Origin: Trichobilharzia regenti
Lineage: Eukaryota > Platyhelminthes > Trematoda > Strigeidida > Schistosomatidae
Reading direction: 5' to 3'
NCBI GenBank assembly: GCA_944472135.2
Contig: OX235263.1
Coordinates: forward strand, 27,891,379-27,955,378
Length of the DNA: 64,000 nucleotides
How positions within the stretch are numbered: the first letter of the stretch is position 1; each line of letters starts with the position of its first letter. The notes below the pieces were generated by a model. The model saw nothing but the letters and a program-made list of their open reading frames with translations. It was not told the DNA's origin and made no database searches. Made by a program: the position numbers and the translations under genes. Positions 33,913-47,200 of this stretch are shown here, piece after piece.

Positions 33913-36438
33913 AGAAGTTATCCACACATCTCTCTAAGTCATCAAGATTTTGAGGACTCATTGATGCTATAGCACTCTTTAATGTTCGTAGAAAATTTTC
34001 TGCCAACCCGTTTGACTGAGAATGACGTGGTGCTGTGTACAAATGACGACAACCTATATGTTTGAGCCAATCATTGAAGTTCTTCTCCGTAAAATGAGTA
34101 CCATTGTCAGTAACTAGGACATCTGAAATTCCTTCTCGACTAAAAATCTTTCTCAACGCTCTGTGAGTGAATTTGGCATTAGGACTATCTGTAATGATGA
34201 CTTCTGGCCATCTAGAATAAGAATCCACAATAACTGAAGCATAATATGAATTTAAAAGTGGACCACAGTAATCTGCATGAATACGCTGCCAAACCTCACA
34301 AGATGCAGGCCACGGTGTCCACGATGACTTCCCATAGGACATTTTATGTAAACAGCTAGAACAGCTCTTTGATCTTCTGTTAATGCCAGCGTCAATTTCC
34401 GGCCACCAGCATGTTAGGCGTGCTAATGATTTCATCTTATCAGCTCCTAGATGAGCAGAATGTGGATCATCCAAAATCGCAGATCTTAATGTTGGAGGAA
34501 TAATAATTCTGTCATTCAGACATAGAAATCCTTCAGGATGGACTGAAATCTCATCTCATTGCTTATAAAGGTCTGGAAATCTTCGCTTACACTGAACATT
34601 CCAACGTCTCTTTGTTGCACTTATAACGCATCCGTAATATTTCCGAGTATCATTTATAAGTCGAACTCGATCCACCGGTAACCACTGGACTAACAAACAA
34701 TCAGTAACATTAGAAGCATTTTCAAATAATGAATAACGAGATAAGAAGTCTGCGTGAGGTATATCCTTTGCCTATCTATGTTCAATAGTGTAATCATATG
34801 CACCTAGTTCTAAACTCCATCTTTGAACCATATCAGCAGATGATTTATTCAAAGATGTTTCTGGATTGTAAATGAATTTCAAAGCTTGATGATCAATAAC
34901 TGTGTGAAACTTAGTACCAAAGAGATAATTGTGCAAGCGTCTTATTGCCCATACAACTGCTAGAGCGTCTTTCTTGCTTTGTGAGTACCCTTGTTCACTC
35001 TTACTTAGACGTCTTGAAATACAAATAACAGGTTGTCCATTTTTCTCAAGTGTAGCAGCTATGCCCATAGGAGAATCATCTGTAGTGAGAACAGACTTGT
35101 CTTTCGATGAAAAAGATCTTAAGAACGCTTGTTTATTAAGAAACTCCAAAGTTTTCCGCAAGATATTCTCATGTTGTTGTTCCCACTTAAACTGTTTACT
35201 GGAGACAATCTCAGAAAGTGGAGATAACCGTTGAGTGAAGTTGGGAATGAATCTGGAGTAAAACTGAAGAGTACCTATCCATGATCTCAACGAAGACATA
35301 TTATAAGGTGACGGTGCTTGAATTAGAGGTGCCAAACGACTAGCATCAGGTCTGAAACCTTCGGAGTCTACTGTGTATCCCAAGCATGATACAGACGACA
35401 AAGTGAAATGACATTTAGATGGATTAACAAGAACATTATTCTCACATAAACGCCTGAACAGTTTTAAAAGAGGTTCATTATGCAATTCGATATTAGGACC
35501 ATGAACTATAATGTCGTCTTGGTATGAGTCAACACCATCTAATCCATCTATCATCTGATTTATTACATTTTGAAATATTGCAGTTGAGCCTTTAAACCAA
35601 AAGGTAAGCACTTAAACTTCAACAATTGAAATGGAGTATTAATGTTTGTTAATGCACAAGAAGCTTCGTGAAGACGAATTTGAGAATAAGCATCTTTTAT
35701 AACTATTTTGTAAACGTATCTTGAGCCATGTAGCTTGTAGAAAATGTCTTCATTTTCTAGAGTAGTGCACCTTTGCTGTAGTAGACGACTATTGAGTGTA
35801 AAGCGGTAGTCATCACAAATTCTAGGTGCTTTTCCATCAGCCTTTAGTGGCGTAACAATAAGAGTAGCTCAATTTGAAGACTCAACTGGCATAAGTATGC
35901 CTTGCTCAACCAACTTGTCTAACTCTTTCTTAACTGCATCTCGCAATCCATATGGGATTAATCGGCGTTTCAGGAAGATAGGATCACCCTCTGTTTCAAG
36001 ATGGATGGCCCGAATCTTCATGCCATCTACACTCTTTGAACATTGGGGAAGGAATTCTCTGAACAAAGATTCATCAAACAACTCAGTACAAAGTGAGGTT
36101 TCGACATTTAACAATCTAAGGGCTTTTAATCCCAATAAAGATGGACCATATTCACTAACAAGAAAGGGGATATTTACAAAATTACCACTGTTTGATTTCA
36201 AAGAAATGTTAGTAGCACCGATAAGAGGTAGCTTATGACCAGTTATACCTGTAATTGAACTAGAAGTAGGGTCTATCTGGACATTTCTGCAAATCGATTG
36301 CAAATCTTTCTTGGAAATTATAGATTCAGTACTATTAGTATCAATTATCAAAAAATGAGACTTGACTGAACTTGTAGTGAAGGTTCTCATTAGATGAGAT
36401 TGATTATTGGGAAAAGTTGAAAGAGAAATCAACTGCAT
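33913..36438 (-). pseudogene. Gypsy pol: protease, RT, RNase H, integrase (broken)
   Basis: 36,438-35,869 has a retropepsin-like region where the active-site triad reads DTN in place of DTG/DSG, then the start of RT up to a TGA where the family has Trp. The RT continues (VIKDAYSQI) and 35,611-34,772 has YQDD, the polymerase site, and the RNase H segment with TTDDS and IDHQALKF, ending IEHR before a TAG. After another in-frame TGA near 34,556, the integrase shows a His/His then CSSC zinc-binding region and the DDE residues in ADYCGP, TDNGTHF and LAENF. It ends at 33,913 inside the integrase. Non-functional. Confidence 0.88.
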
Positions 36439-36479
36439 TTTACCGGAAAATTGAGAGAATCATGAGAATTCTAAACAGC

Positions 36480-37360
36480 ATAGGTATTCGAACTTCTGCA
36501 AACAGTCTTGATGTGTCCAACTTTACCACATTTGTGACACTTAGCACCCCGAAAACGGCAAGTGCTTCGAAGATGTAACTTTCCACAGGAAAATCACGGT
36601 TTAATGTTTTTGATCACCCGCTGCATTCTATTACCTGTGGACGGCAGTTTGGATTGCTTTCCATGACCACTTGTATTTTCGACTTTAGAAAGCATGACAT
36701 CAGATACTGACGTAATAATAATACTACATTTCTTCCTGTTTATGCAGGAACATACCAATTGTACAGGCATGGATAAGTTATTATATAAATTACACAAAAT
36801 TTGATGCGTAATGGATTCACAGTATGGTTGTTCTTTCTGACATCAAAGTCAGTCGGAAGAGTCTGCTATAAAGTTTGTTTGTGTAGCACATAAAGAGATA
36901 TAGAAATATTGTCTGAAATCTGAAATAACTCTTTCTCTATCTAAGGAATATTGATTCCAGCAATTAGACGACCTCGTATTTGAGTATGCAGCTGATCTCC
37001 AAAGTTACACATTGAAGCTTGAATTTGAAGTTGAAGAATGAAACCTTGAATCTTCTGGTTAGGAGCACGAACCAGTTTGTTGAAGTGGGCCCACAATCTG
37101 GTCGCAAATGTAGTTATATGAAAGTGATTTGTAAGAAGTTCACCAAACTTGACATATGAAATAGAAATTGGTTTATCCGGAAACGCCAGATTCTTCGCAA
37201 GGCTATATGCATCTAGCCCAATAGCAGTGATTAAATGTGCTGGTATTTTGTCATCCCGAACATTCTTTGAAATACACCACGCATCGGAGCATTCAAGATA
37301 ATCAGCGATCTCCAGCGGAGAACCATTTATAGGAAATTTTCCCAGGTTATTTAGTTCCAT
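36480..37360 (-). pseudogene. Gypsy gag, interrupted
   Basis: ATG at 37,360 starts a capsid-like gag (MELNNLGKFPINGSPLEIAD) open to 36,941. The reading is then cut by the insertion at 36,711-36,910. It resumes with a basic stretch and two zinc knuckles at about 36,590-36,500, the second reading [14 protein letters not shown] (CX2CX4HX4C). A stop after NIKP falls between. The first 160 bases of gag are the part that is amplified in the 899-bp array. Confidence 0.83.
36711..36910 (-). mobile_element. Non-LTR 3' fragment inserted in gag
   Basis: On the minus strand it ends ATGTAGTATTATTATTAC, an ATT-type tail at 36,711-36,722. The body matches the relic at 11,446-11,625, and its last part resembles the R2 end (CTTATCCATGCCTGTA). 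Gag sequence continues on both sides. Confidence 0.7.
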
Positions 37361-37373
37361 CGCGACGCCAATT

Positions 37374-37565
37374 TGTAGTAATTTTTTGTAATCGTAGTAT
37401 TAGTATTTCAAGATGACCGAATTACATGAATCCAAACAAAACACACGGAGGGCGGAATTCAGGAATTTGTATTTAGCGGAATTATTATGCAATTCATATA
37501 AGAAATATAATAACAATCAACAGTTAGTATTTAAACAATACAGAGATAGAAATAGTCAATCAACA
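37374..37565 (-). repeat. Candidate gypsy 5' LTR (192 bp), repeated in each array unit
   Basis: Minus strand starts TGTTGATTG and ends TTACTACA, i.e. TG...CA termini. Three bases later comes TGGCGTCGCGATGG, a plausible primer-binding site that overlaps the gag ATG. No 3' LTR survives for comparison, so the boundaries are inferred. Array copies follow every 899 bases; the last ends near 47,452 against the El3' remnant. Confidence 0.55.
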
Positions 37566-37567
37566 CA

Positions 37568-38008
37568 ATGCGCAAAAGCAATAAAAAGCATGTTCTTAGA
37601 AACACTAGTAATTTAGAAAATAGCTTAAGCTTATCGAGTAACGCATTATTACCCCCTAAATCAGCAGCAAATAGTAGTTCACCCGATACAAACGGTTCCA
37701 ACATAATGCTATCCCCTGTAATACAGTTGGAAGATATCCTGTCAGACAAGGCAGAGATTACTAACTTAGTCTGCATCATAAACGACATGCAGCTACAACT
37801 AAATGAACTCAGGACGAAATTAAATCTACTTGACCTGGTACCAGAAACAATCCTCCATCTTGAAAAGGAACTGGGTGATCTCACTTTCCTAAAACTCTTT
37901 AAGCTCAGGACTAAACCAACCTATGCTGAATTGGAACATGCCGAGGAGCTAGAAAACGCTGTGGACTATTTGTCGAGCGAAGTTGTTAAGAGACTTGCTT
38001 CGCCATAG
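37568..38008 (+). pseudogene. CR1-like ORF1 N-terminal fragment in array unit 1 (146 codons)
   Basis: Encodes the basic N-terminus and coiled coil of El2 ORF1 (MRKSNKKHVLRN to KRLASP) and ends at the same TAG as both El2 copies. The RRM-like domain is missing because the unit junction follows about 90 bases later. Further copies of the frame start at 38,467, 39,366, 40,265, 41,164, 42,063, 42,962, 43,861, 44,760, 45,659 and 46,558. All are open. Differences among them include four replacement and two silent changes, so there is no sign of selection on the protein. Confidence 0.85.
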
Positions 38009-38076
38009 TGTACAACATACCTGACAGCGAGCCCATAAAATCGGTTCGGCACTCGTTGTTAAGAGCTGCCAACATT

Positions 38077-38259
38077 CTAAGTACACCCTGTCTTCACAAG
38101 GCTATATGCATCTAGCCCAATAGCAGTGATTAAATGTGCTGGTATTTTGTCATCCCGAACATTCTTTGAAATACACCACGCATCGGAGCATTCAAGATAA
38201 TCAGCGATCTCCAGCGGAGAACCATTTATAGGAAATTTTCCCAGGTTATTTAGTTCCAT
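38077..38259 (-). pseudogene. Gag N-terminal fragment in array units (60 codons)
   Basis: ATG at 38,259; the same first 55 residues or so as the resident gag (MELNNLGKFPINGSP), then the frame runs over the unit junction and stops at VKTGCT. Ten further copies follow at 899-base steps (39,158 to 47,249). Each LTR in the array therefore faces a short truncated gag frame on the minus strand. Confidence 0.85.
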
Positions 38260-41200
38260 CGCGACGCCAATTTGTAGTAATTTTTTGTAATCGTAGTATT
38301 AGTATTTCAAGATGACCGAATTACATGAATCCAAACAAAACACACGGAGGGCGGAATTCAGGAATTTGTATTTAGCGGAATTATTATGCAATTCATATAA
38401 GAAATATAATAACAATCAACAGTTAGTATTTAAACAATACAGAGATAGAAATAGTCAATCAACACAATGCGCAAAAGCAATAAAAAGCATGTTCTTAGAA
38501 ACACTAGTAATTTAGAAAATAGCTTAAGCTTATCGAGTAACGCATTATTACCCCCTAAATCAGCAGCAAATAGTAGTTCACCCGATACAAACGGTTCCAA
38601 CATAATGCTATCCCCTGTAATACAGTTGGAAGATATCCTGTCAGACAAGGCAGAGATTACTAACTTAGTCTGCATCATAAACGACATGCAGCTACAACTA
38701 AATGAACTCAGGACGAAATTAAATCTACTTGACCTGGTACCAGAAACAATCCTCCATCTTGAAAAGGAACTGGGTGATCTCACTTTCCTAAAACTCTTTA
38801 AGCTCAGGACTAAACCAACCTATGCTGAATTGGAACATGCCGAGGAGCTAGAAAACGCTGTGGACTATTTGTCGAGCGAAGTTGTTAAGAGACTTGCTTC
38901 GCCATAGTGTACAACATACCTGACAGCGAGCCCATAAAATCGGTTCGGCACTCGTTGTTAAGAGCTGCCAACATTCTAAGTACACCCTGTCTTCACAAGG
39001 CTATATGCATCTAGCCCAATAGCAGTGATTAAATGTGCTGGTATTTTGTCATCCCGAACATTCTTTGAAATACACCACGCATCGGAGCATTCAAGATAAT
39101 CAGCGATCTCCAGCGGAGAACCATTTATAGGAAATTTTCCCAGGTTATTTAGTTCCATCGCGACGCCAATTTGTAGTAATTTTTTGTAATCGTAGTATTA
39201 GTATTTCAAGATGACCGAATTACATGAATCCAAACAAAACACACGGAGGGCGGAATTCAGGAATTTGTATTTAGCGGAATTATTATGCAATTCATATAAG
39301 AAATATAATAACAATCAACAGTTAGTATTTAAACAATACAGAGATAGAAATAGTCAATCAACACAATGCGCAAAAGCAATAAAAAGCATGTTCTTAGAAA
39401 CACTAGTAATTTAGAAAATAGCTTAAGCTTATCGAGTAACGCATTATTACCCCCTAAATCAGCAGCAAATAGTAGTTCACCCGATACAAACGGTTCCAAC
39501 ATAATGCTATCCCCTGTAATACAGTTGGAAGATATCCTGTCAGACAAGGCAGAGATTACTAACTTAGTCTGCATCATAAACGACATGCAGCTACAACTAA
39601 ATGAACTCAGGACGAAATTAAATCTACTTGACCTGGTACCAGAAGCAATCCTCCATCTTGAAAAGGAACTGGGTGATCTCACTTTCCTAAAACTCTTTAA
39701 GCTCAGGACTAAACCAACCTATGCTGAATTGGAACATGCCGAGGAGCTAGAAAACGCTGTGGACTATTTGTCGAGCGAAGTTGTTAAGATACTTGCTTCG
39801 CCATAGTGTACAACATACCTGACAGCGAGCCCATAAAATCGGTTCGGCACTCGTTGTTAAGAGCTGCCAACATTCTAAGTACACCCTGTCTTCACAAGGC
39901 TATATGCATCTAGCCCAATAGCAGTGATTAAATGTGCTGGTATTTTGTCATCCCGAACATTCTTTGAAATACACCACGCATCGGAGCATTCAAGATAATC
40001 AGCGATCTCCAGCGGAGAACCATTTATAGGAAATTTTCCCAGGTTATTTAGTTCCATCGCGACGCCAATTTGTAGTAATTTTTTGTAATCGTAGTATTAG
40101 TATTTCAAGATGACCGAATTACATGAATCCAAACAAAACACACGGAGGGCGGAATTCAGGAATTTGTATTTAGCGGAATTATTATGCAATTCATATAAGA
40201 AATATAATAACAATCAACAGTTAGTATTTAAACAATACAGAGATAGAAATAGTCAATCAACACAATGCGCAAAAGCAATAAAAAGCATGTTCTTAGAAAC
40301 ACTAGTAATTTAGAAAATAGCTTAAGCTTATCGAGTAACGCATTATTACCCCCTAAATCAGCAGCAAATAGTAGTTCACCCGATACAAACGGTTCCAACA
40401 TAATGCTATCCCCTGTAATACAGTTGGAAGATATCCTGTCAGACAAGGCAGAGATTACTAACTTAGTCTGCATCATAAACGACATGCAGCTACAACTAAA
40501 TGAACTCAGGACGAAATTAAATCTACTTGACCTGGTACCAGAAACAATCCTCCATCTTGAAAAGGAACTGGGTGATCTCACTTTCCTAAAACTCTTTAAG
40601 CTCAGGACTAAACCAACCTATGCTGAATTGGAACATGCCGAGGAGCTAGAAAACGCTGTGGACTATTTGTCGAGCGAAGTTGTTAAGAGACTTGCTTCGC
40701 CATAGTGTACAACATACCTGACAGCGAGCCCATAAAATCGGTTCGGCACTCGTTGTTAAGAGCTGCCAACATTCTAAGTACACCCTGTCTTCACAAGGCT
40801 ATATGCATCTAGCCCAATAGCAGTGATTAAATGTGCTGGTATTTTGTCATCCCGAACATTCTTTGAAATACACCACGCATCGGAGCATTCAAGATAATCA
40901 GCGATCTCCAGCGGAGAACCATTTATAGGAAATTTTCCCAGGTTATTTAGTTCCATCGCGACGCCAATTTGTAGTAATTTTTTGTAATCGTAGTATTAGT
41001 ATTTCAAGATGACCGAATTACATGAATCCAAACAAAACACACGGAGGGCGGAATTCAGGAATTTGTATTTAGCGGAATTATTATGCAATTCATATAAGAA
41101 ATATAATAACAATCAACAGTTAGTATTTAAACAATACAGAGATAGAAATAGTCAATCAACACAATGCGCAAAAGCAATAAAAAGCATGTTCTTAGAAACA

Positions 41201-44200
41201 CTAGTAATTTAGAAAATAGCTTAAGCTTATCGAGTAACGCATTATTACCCCCTAAATCAGCAGCAAATAGTAGTTCACCCGATACAAACGGTTCCAACAT
41301 AATGCTATCCCCTGTAATACAGTTGGAAGATATCCTGTCAGACAAGGCAGAGATTACTAACTTAGTCTGCATCATAAACGACATGCAGCTACAACTAAAT
41401 GAACTCAGGACGAAATTAAATCTACTTGACCTGGTACCAGAAACAATCCTCCATCTTGAAAAGGAACTGGGTGATCTCACTTTCCTAAAACTCTTTAAGC
41501 TCAGGACTAAACCAACCTATGCTGAATTGGAACATGCCGAGGAGCTAGAAAACGCTGTGGACTATTTGTCGAGCGAAGTTGTTAAGAGACTTGCTTCGCC
41601 ATAGTGTACAACATACCTGACAGCGAGCCCATAAAATCGGTTCGGCACTCGTTGTTAAGAGCTGCCAACATTCTAAGTACACCCTGTCTTCACAAGGCTA
41701 TATGCATCTAGCCCAATAGCAGTGATTAAATGTGCTGGTATTTTGTCATCCCGAACATTCTTTGAAATACACCACGCATCGGAGCATTCAAGATAATCAG
41801 CGATCTCCAGCGGAGAACCATTTATAGGAAATTTTCCCAGGTTATTTAGTTCCATCGCGACGCCAATTTGTAGTAATTTTTTGTAATCGTAGTATTAGTA
41901 TTTCAAGATGACCGAATTACATGAATCCAAACAAAACACACGGAGGGCGGAATTCAGGAATTTGTATTTAGCGGAATTATTATGCAATTCATATAAGAAA
42001 TATAATAACAATCAACAGTTAGTATTTAAACAATACAGAGATAGAAATAGTCAATCAACACAATGCGCAAAAGCAATAAAAAGCATGTTCTTAGAAACAC
42101 TAGTAATTTAGAAAATAGCTTAAGCTTATCGAGTAACGCATTATTACCCCCTAAATCAGCAGCAAATAGTAGTTCACCCGATACAAACGGTTCCAACATA
42201 ATGCTATCCCCTGTAATACAGTTGGAAGATATCCTGTCAGACAAGGCAGAGATTACTAACTTAGTCTGCATCATAAACGACATGCAGCTACAACTAAATG
42301 AACTCAGGACGAAATTAAATCTACTTGACCTGGTACCAGAAACAATCCTCCATCTTGAAAAGGAACTGGGTGATCTCACTTTCCTAAAACTCTTTAAGCT
42401 CAGGACTAAACCAACCTATGCTGAATTGGAACATGCCGAGGAGCTAGAAAACGCTGTGGACTATTTGTCGAGCGAAGTTGTTAAGAGACTTGCTTCGCCA
42501 TAGTGTACAACATACCTGACAGCGAGCCCATAAAATCGGTTCGGCACTCGTTGTTAAGAGCTGCCAACATTCTAAGTACACCCTGTCTTCACAAGGCTAT
42601 ATGCATCTAGCCCAATAGCAGTGATTAAATGTGCTGGTATTTTGTCATCCCGAACATTCTTTGAAATACACCACGCATCGGAGCATTCAAGATAATCAGC
42701 GATCTCCAGCGGAGAACCATTTATAGGAAATTTTCCCAGGTTATTTAGTTCCATCGCGACGCCAATTTGTAGTAATTTTTTGTAATCGTAGTATTAGTAT
42801 TTCAAGATGACCGAATTACATGAATCCAAACAAAACACACGGAGGGCGGAATTCAGGAATTTGTATTTAGCGGAATTATTATGCAATTCATATAAGAAAT
42901 ATAATAACAATCAACAGTTAGTATTTAAACAATACAGAGATAGAAATAGTCAATCAACACAATGCGCAAAAGCAATAAAAAGCATGTTCTTAGAAACACT
43001 AGTAATTTAGAAAATAGCTTAAGCTTATCGAGTAACGCATTATTACCCCCTAAATCAGCAGCAAATAGTAGTTCACCCGATACAAACGGTTCCAACATAA
43101 TGCTATCCCCTGTAATACAGTTGGAAGATATCCTGTCAGACAAGGCAGAGATTACTAACTTAGTCTGCATCATAAACGACATGCAGCTACAACTAAATGA
43201 ACTCAGGACGAAATTAAATCTACTTGACCTGGTACCAGAAACAATCCTCCATCTTGAAAAGGAACTGGGTGATCTCACTTTCCTAAAACTCTTTAAGCTC
43301 AGGACTAAACCAACCTATGCTGAATTGGAACATGCCGAGGAGCTAGAAAACGCTGTGGACTATTTGTCGAGCGAAGTTGTTAAGAGACTTGCTTCGCCAT
43401 AGTGTACAACATACCTGACAGCGAGCCCATAAAATCGGTTCGGCACTCGTTGTTAAGAGCTGCCAACATTCTAAGTACACCCTGTCTTCACAAGGCTATA
43501 TGCATCTAGCCCAATAGCAGTGATTAAATGTGCTGGTATTTTGTCATCCCGAACATTCTTTGAAATACACCACGCATCGGAGCATTCAAGATAATCAGCG
43601 ATCTCCAGCGGAGAACCATTTATAGGAAATTTTCCCAGGTTATTTAGTTCCATCGCGACGCCAATTTGTAGTAATTTTTTGTAATCGTAGTATTAGTATT
43701 TCAAGATGACCGAATTACATGAATCCAAACAAAACACACGGAGGGCGGAATTCAGGAATTTGTATTTAGCGGAATTATTATGCAATTCATATAAGAAATA
43801 TAATAACAATCAACAGTTAGTATTTAAACAATACAGAGATAGAAATAGTCAATCAACACAATGCGCAAAAGCAATAAAAAGCATGTTCTTAGAAACACTA
43901 GTAATTTAGAAAATAGCTTAAGCTTATCGAGTAACGCATTATTACCCCCTAAATCAGCAGCAAATAGTAGTTCACCCGATACAAACGGTTCCAACATAAT
44001 GCTATCCCCTGTAATACAGTTGGAAGATATCCTGTCAGACAAGGCAGAGATTACTAACTTAGTCTGCATCATAAACGACATGCAGCTACAACTAAATGAA
44101 CTCAGGACGAAATTAAATCTACTTGACCTGGTACCAGAAACAATCCTCCATCTTGAAAAGGAACTGGGTGATCTCACTTTCCTAAAACTCTTTAAGCTCA

Positions 44201-47200
44201 GGACTAAACCAACCTATGCTGAATTGGAACATGCCGAGGAGCTAGAAAACGCTGTGGACTATTTGTCGAGCGAAGTTGTTAAGAGACTTGCTTCGCCATA
44301 GTGTACAACATACCTGACAGCGAGCCCATAAAATCGGTTCGGCACTCGTTGTTAAGAGCTGCCAACATTCTAAGTACACCCTGTCTTCACAAGGCTATAT
44401 GCATCTAGCCCAATAGCAGTGATTAAATGTGCTGGTATTTTGTCATCCCGAACATTCTTTGAAATACACCACGCATCGGAGCATTCAAGATAATCAGCGA
44501 TCTCCAGCGGAGAACCATTTATAGGAAATTTTCCCAGGTTATTTAGTTCCATCGCGACGCCAATTTGTAGTAATTTTTTGTAATCGTAGTATTAGTATTT
44601 CAAGATGACCGAATTACATGAATCCAAACAAAACACACGGAGGGCGGAATTCAGGAATTTGTATTTAGCGGAATTATTATGCAATTCATATAAGAAATAT
44701 AATAACAATCAACAGTTAGTATTTAAACAATACAGAGATAGAAATAGTCAATCAACACAATGCGCAAAAGCAATAAAAAGCATGTTCTTAGAAACACTAG
44801 TAATTTAGAAAATAGCTTAAGCTTATCAAGTAACGCATTATCACCCCCTAAATCAGCAGCAAATAGTAGTTCACCCGATACAAACGGTTCCAACATAATG
44901 CTATCCCCTGTAATACAGTTGGAAGATATCCTGTCAGACAAGGCAGAGATTACTAACTTAGTCTGCATCATAAACGACATGCAGCTACAACTAAATGAAC
45001 TCAGGACGAAATTAAATCTACTTGACCTGGTACCAGAAACAATCCTCCATCTTGAAAAGGAACTGGGTGATCTCACTTTCCTAAAACTCTTTAAGCTCAG
45101 GACTAAACCGACCTATGCTGAATTGGAACATGCCGAGGAGCTAGAAAACGCTGTGGACTATTTGTCGAGCGAAGTTGTTAAGAGACTTGCTTCGCCATAG
45201 TGTACAACATAGCTGACAGCGAGCCCATAAAATCGGTTCGGCACTCGTTGTTAAGAGCTGCCAACATTCTAAGTACACCCTGTCTTCACAAGGCTATATG
45301 CATCTAGCCCAATAGCAGTGATTAAATGTGCTGGTATTTTGTCATCCCGAACATTCTTTGAAATACACCACGCATCGGAGCATTCAAGATAATCAGCGAT
45401 CTCCAGCGGAGAACCATTTATAGGAAATTTTCCCAGGTTATTTAGTTCCATCGCGACGCCAATTTGTAGTAATTTTTTGTAATCGTAGTATTAGTATTTC
45501 AAGATGACCGAATTACATGAATCCAAACAAAACACACGGAGGGCGGAATTCAGGAATTTGTATTTAGCGGAATTATTATGCAATTCATATAAGAAATATA
45601 ATAACAATCAACAGTTAGTATTTAAACAATACAGAGATAGAAATAGTCAATCAACACAATGCGCAAAAGCAATAAAAAGCATGTTCTTAGAAACACTAGT
45701 AATTTAGAAAATAGCTTAAGCTTATCAAGTAACGCATTATCACCCCATAAATCAGCAGCAAATAGTAGTTCACCCGATACAAACGGTTCCAACATAATGC
45801 TATCCCCTGTAATACAGTTGGAAGATATCCTGTCAGACAAGGCAGAGATTACTAACTTAGTCTGCATCATAAACGACATGCAGCTACAACTAAATGAACT
45901 CAGGACGAAATTAAATCTACTTGACCTGGTACCAGAAACAATCCTCCATCTTGAAAAGGAACTGGGTGATCTCACTTTCCTAAAACTCTTTAAGCTCAGG
46001 ACTAAACCAACCTATGCTGAATTGGAACATGCCGAGGAGCTAGAAAACGCTGTGGACTATTTGTCGAGCGAAGTTGTTAAGAGACTTGCTTCGCCATAGT
46101 GTACAACATAGCTGACAGCGAGCCCATAAAATCGGTTCGGCACTCGTTGTTAAGAGCTGCCAACATTCTAAGTACACCCTGTCTTCACAAGGCTATATGC
46201 ATCTAGCCCAATAGCAGTGATTAAATGTGCTGGTATTTTGTCATCCCGAACATTCTTTGAAATACACCACGCATCGGAGCATTCAAGATAATCAGCGATC
46301 TCCAGCGGAGAACCATTTATAGGAAATTTTCCCAGGTTATTTAGTTCCATCGCGACGCCAATTTGTAGTAATTTTTTGTAATCGTAGTATTAGTATTTCA
46401 AGATGACCGAATTACATGAATCCAAACAAAACACACGGAGGGCGGAATTCAGGAATTTGTATTTAGCGGAATTATTATGCAATTCATATAAGAAATATAA
46501 TAACAATCAACAGTTAGTATTTAAACAATACAGAGATAGAAATAGTCAATCAACACAATGCGCAAAAGCAATAAAAAGCATGTTCTTAGAAACACTAGTA
46601 ATTTAGAAAATAGCTTAAGCTTATCGAGTAACGCATTATTACCCCCTAAATCAGCAGCAAATAGTAGTTCACCCGATACAAACGGTTCCAACATAATGCT
46701 ATCCCCTGTAATACAGTTGGAAGATATCCTGTCAGACAAGGCAGAGATTACTAACTTAGTCTGCATCATAAACGACATGCAGCTACAACTAAATGAACTC
46801 AGGACGAAATTAAATCTACTTGACCTGGTACCAGAAACAATCCTCCATCTTGAAAAGGAACTGGGTGATCTCACTTTCCTAAAACTCTTTAAGCTCAGGA
46901 CTAAACCAACCTATGCTGAATTGGAACATGCCGAGGAGCTAGAAAACGCTGTGGACTATTTGTCGAGCGAAGTTGTTAAGAGACTTGCTTCGCCATAGTG
47001 TACAACATACCTGACAGCGAGCCCATAAAATTGGTTCGGCACTCGTTGTTAAGAGCTGCCAACATTCTAAGTACACCCTGTCTTCACAAGGCTATATGCA
47101 TCTAGCCCAATAGCAGTGATTAAATGTGCTGGTATTTTGTCATCCCGAACATTCTTTGAAATACACCACGCATCGGAGCATTCAAGATAATCAGCGATCT

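Larger units (their letters stand above)
33913..37565 (-). mobile_element. Ty3/gypsy LTR retrotransposon relic
   Basis: Minus strand: LTR (37,565-37,374), gag (37,360 to about 36,480), protease, RT, RNase H and integrase down to 33,913. The order PR-RT-RH-IN is that of Ty3/gypsy. The integrase is cut at 33,913 by the R2 tail, so the 3' LTR is missing. A non-LTR fragment is inserted in gag. Many stops. Confidence 0.88.

Noticed and set aside
36711..36910. An intron or LTR inside gag
   Set aside because: It has an ATT-type tail and a second copy at 11.4 kb next to an unrelated element, so it is a non-LTR fragment.
37413..37616. 67-codon plus-strand frame starting MTELHESK in every array unit
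   Set aside because: It runs through the LTR and into the ORF1 fragment in the wrong frame; its repetition reflects the array and not a gene.
37531..37884. 117-codon minus-strand frame repeated in the array and in El2 copies
   Set aside because: It is the antisense shadow of the ORF1 coiled-coil frame.
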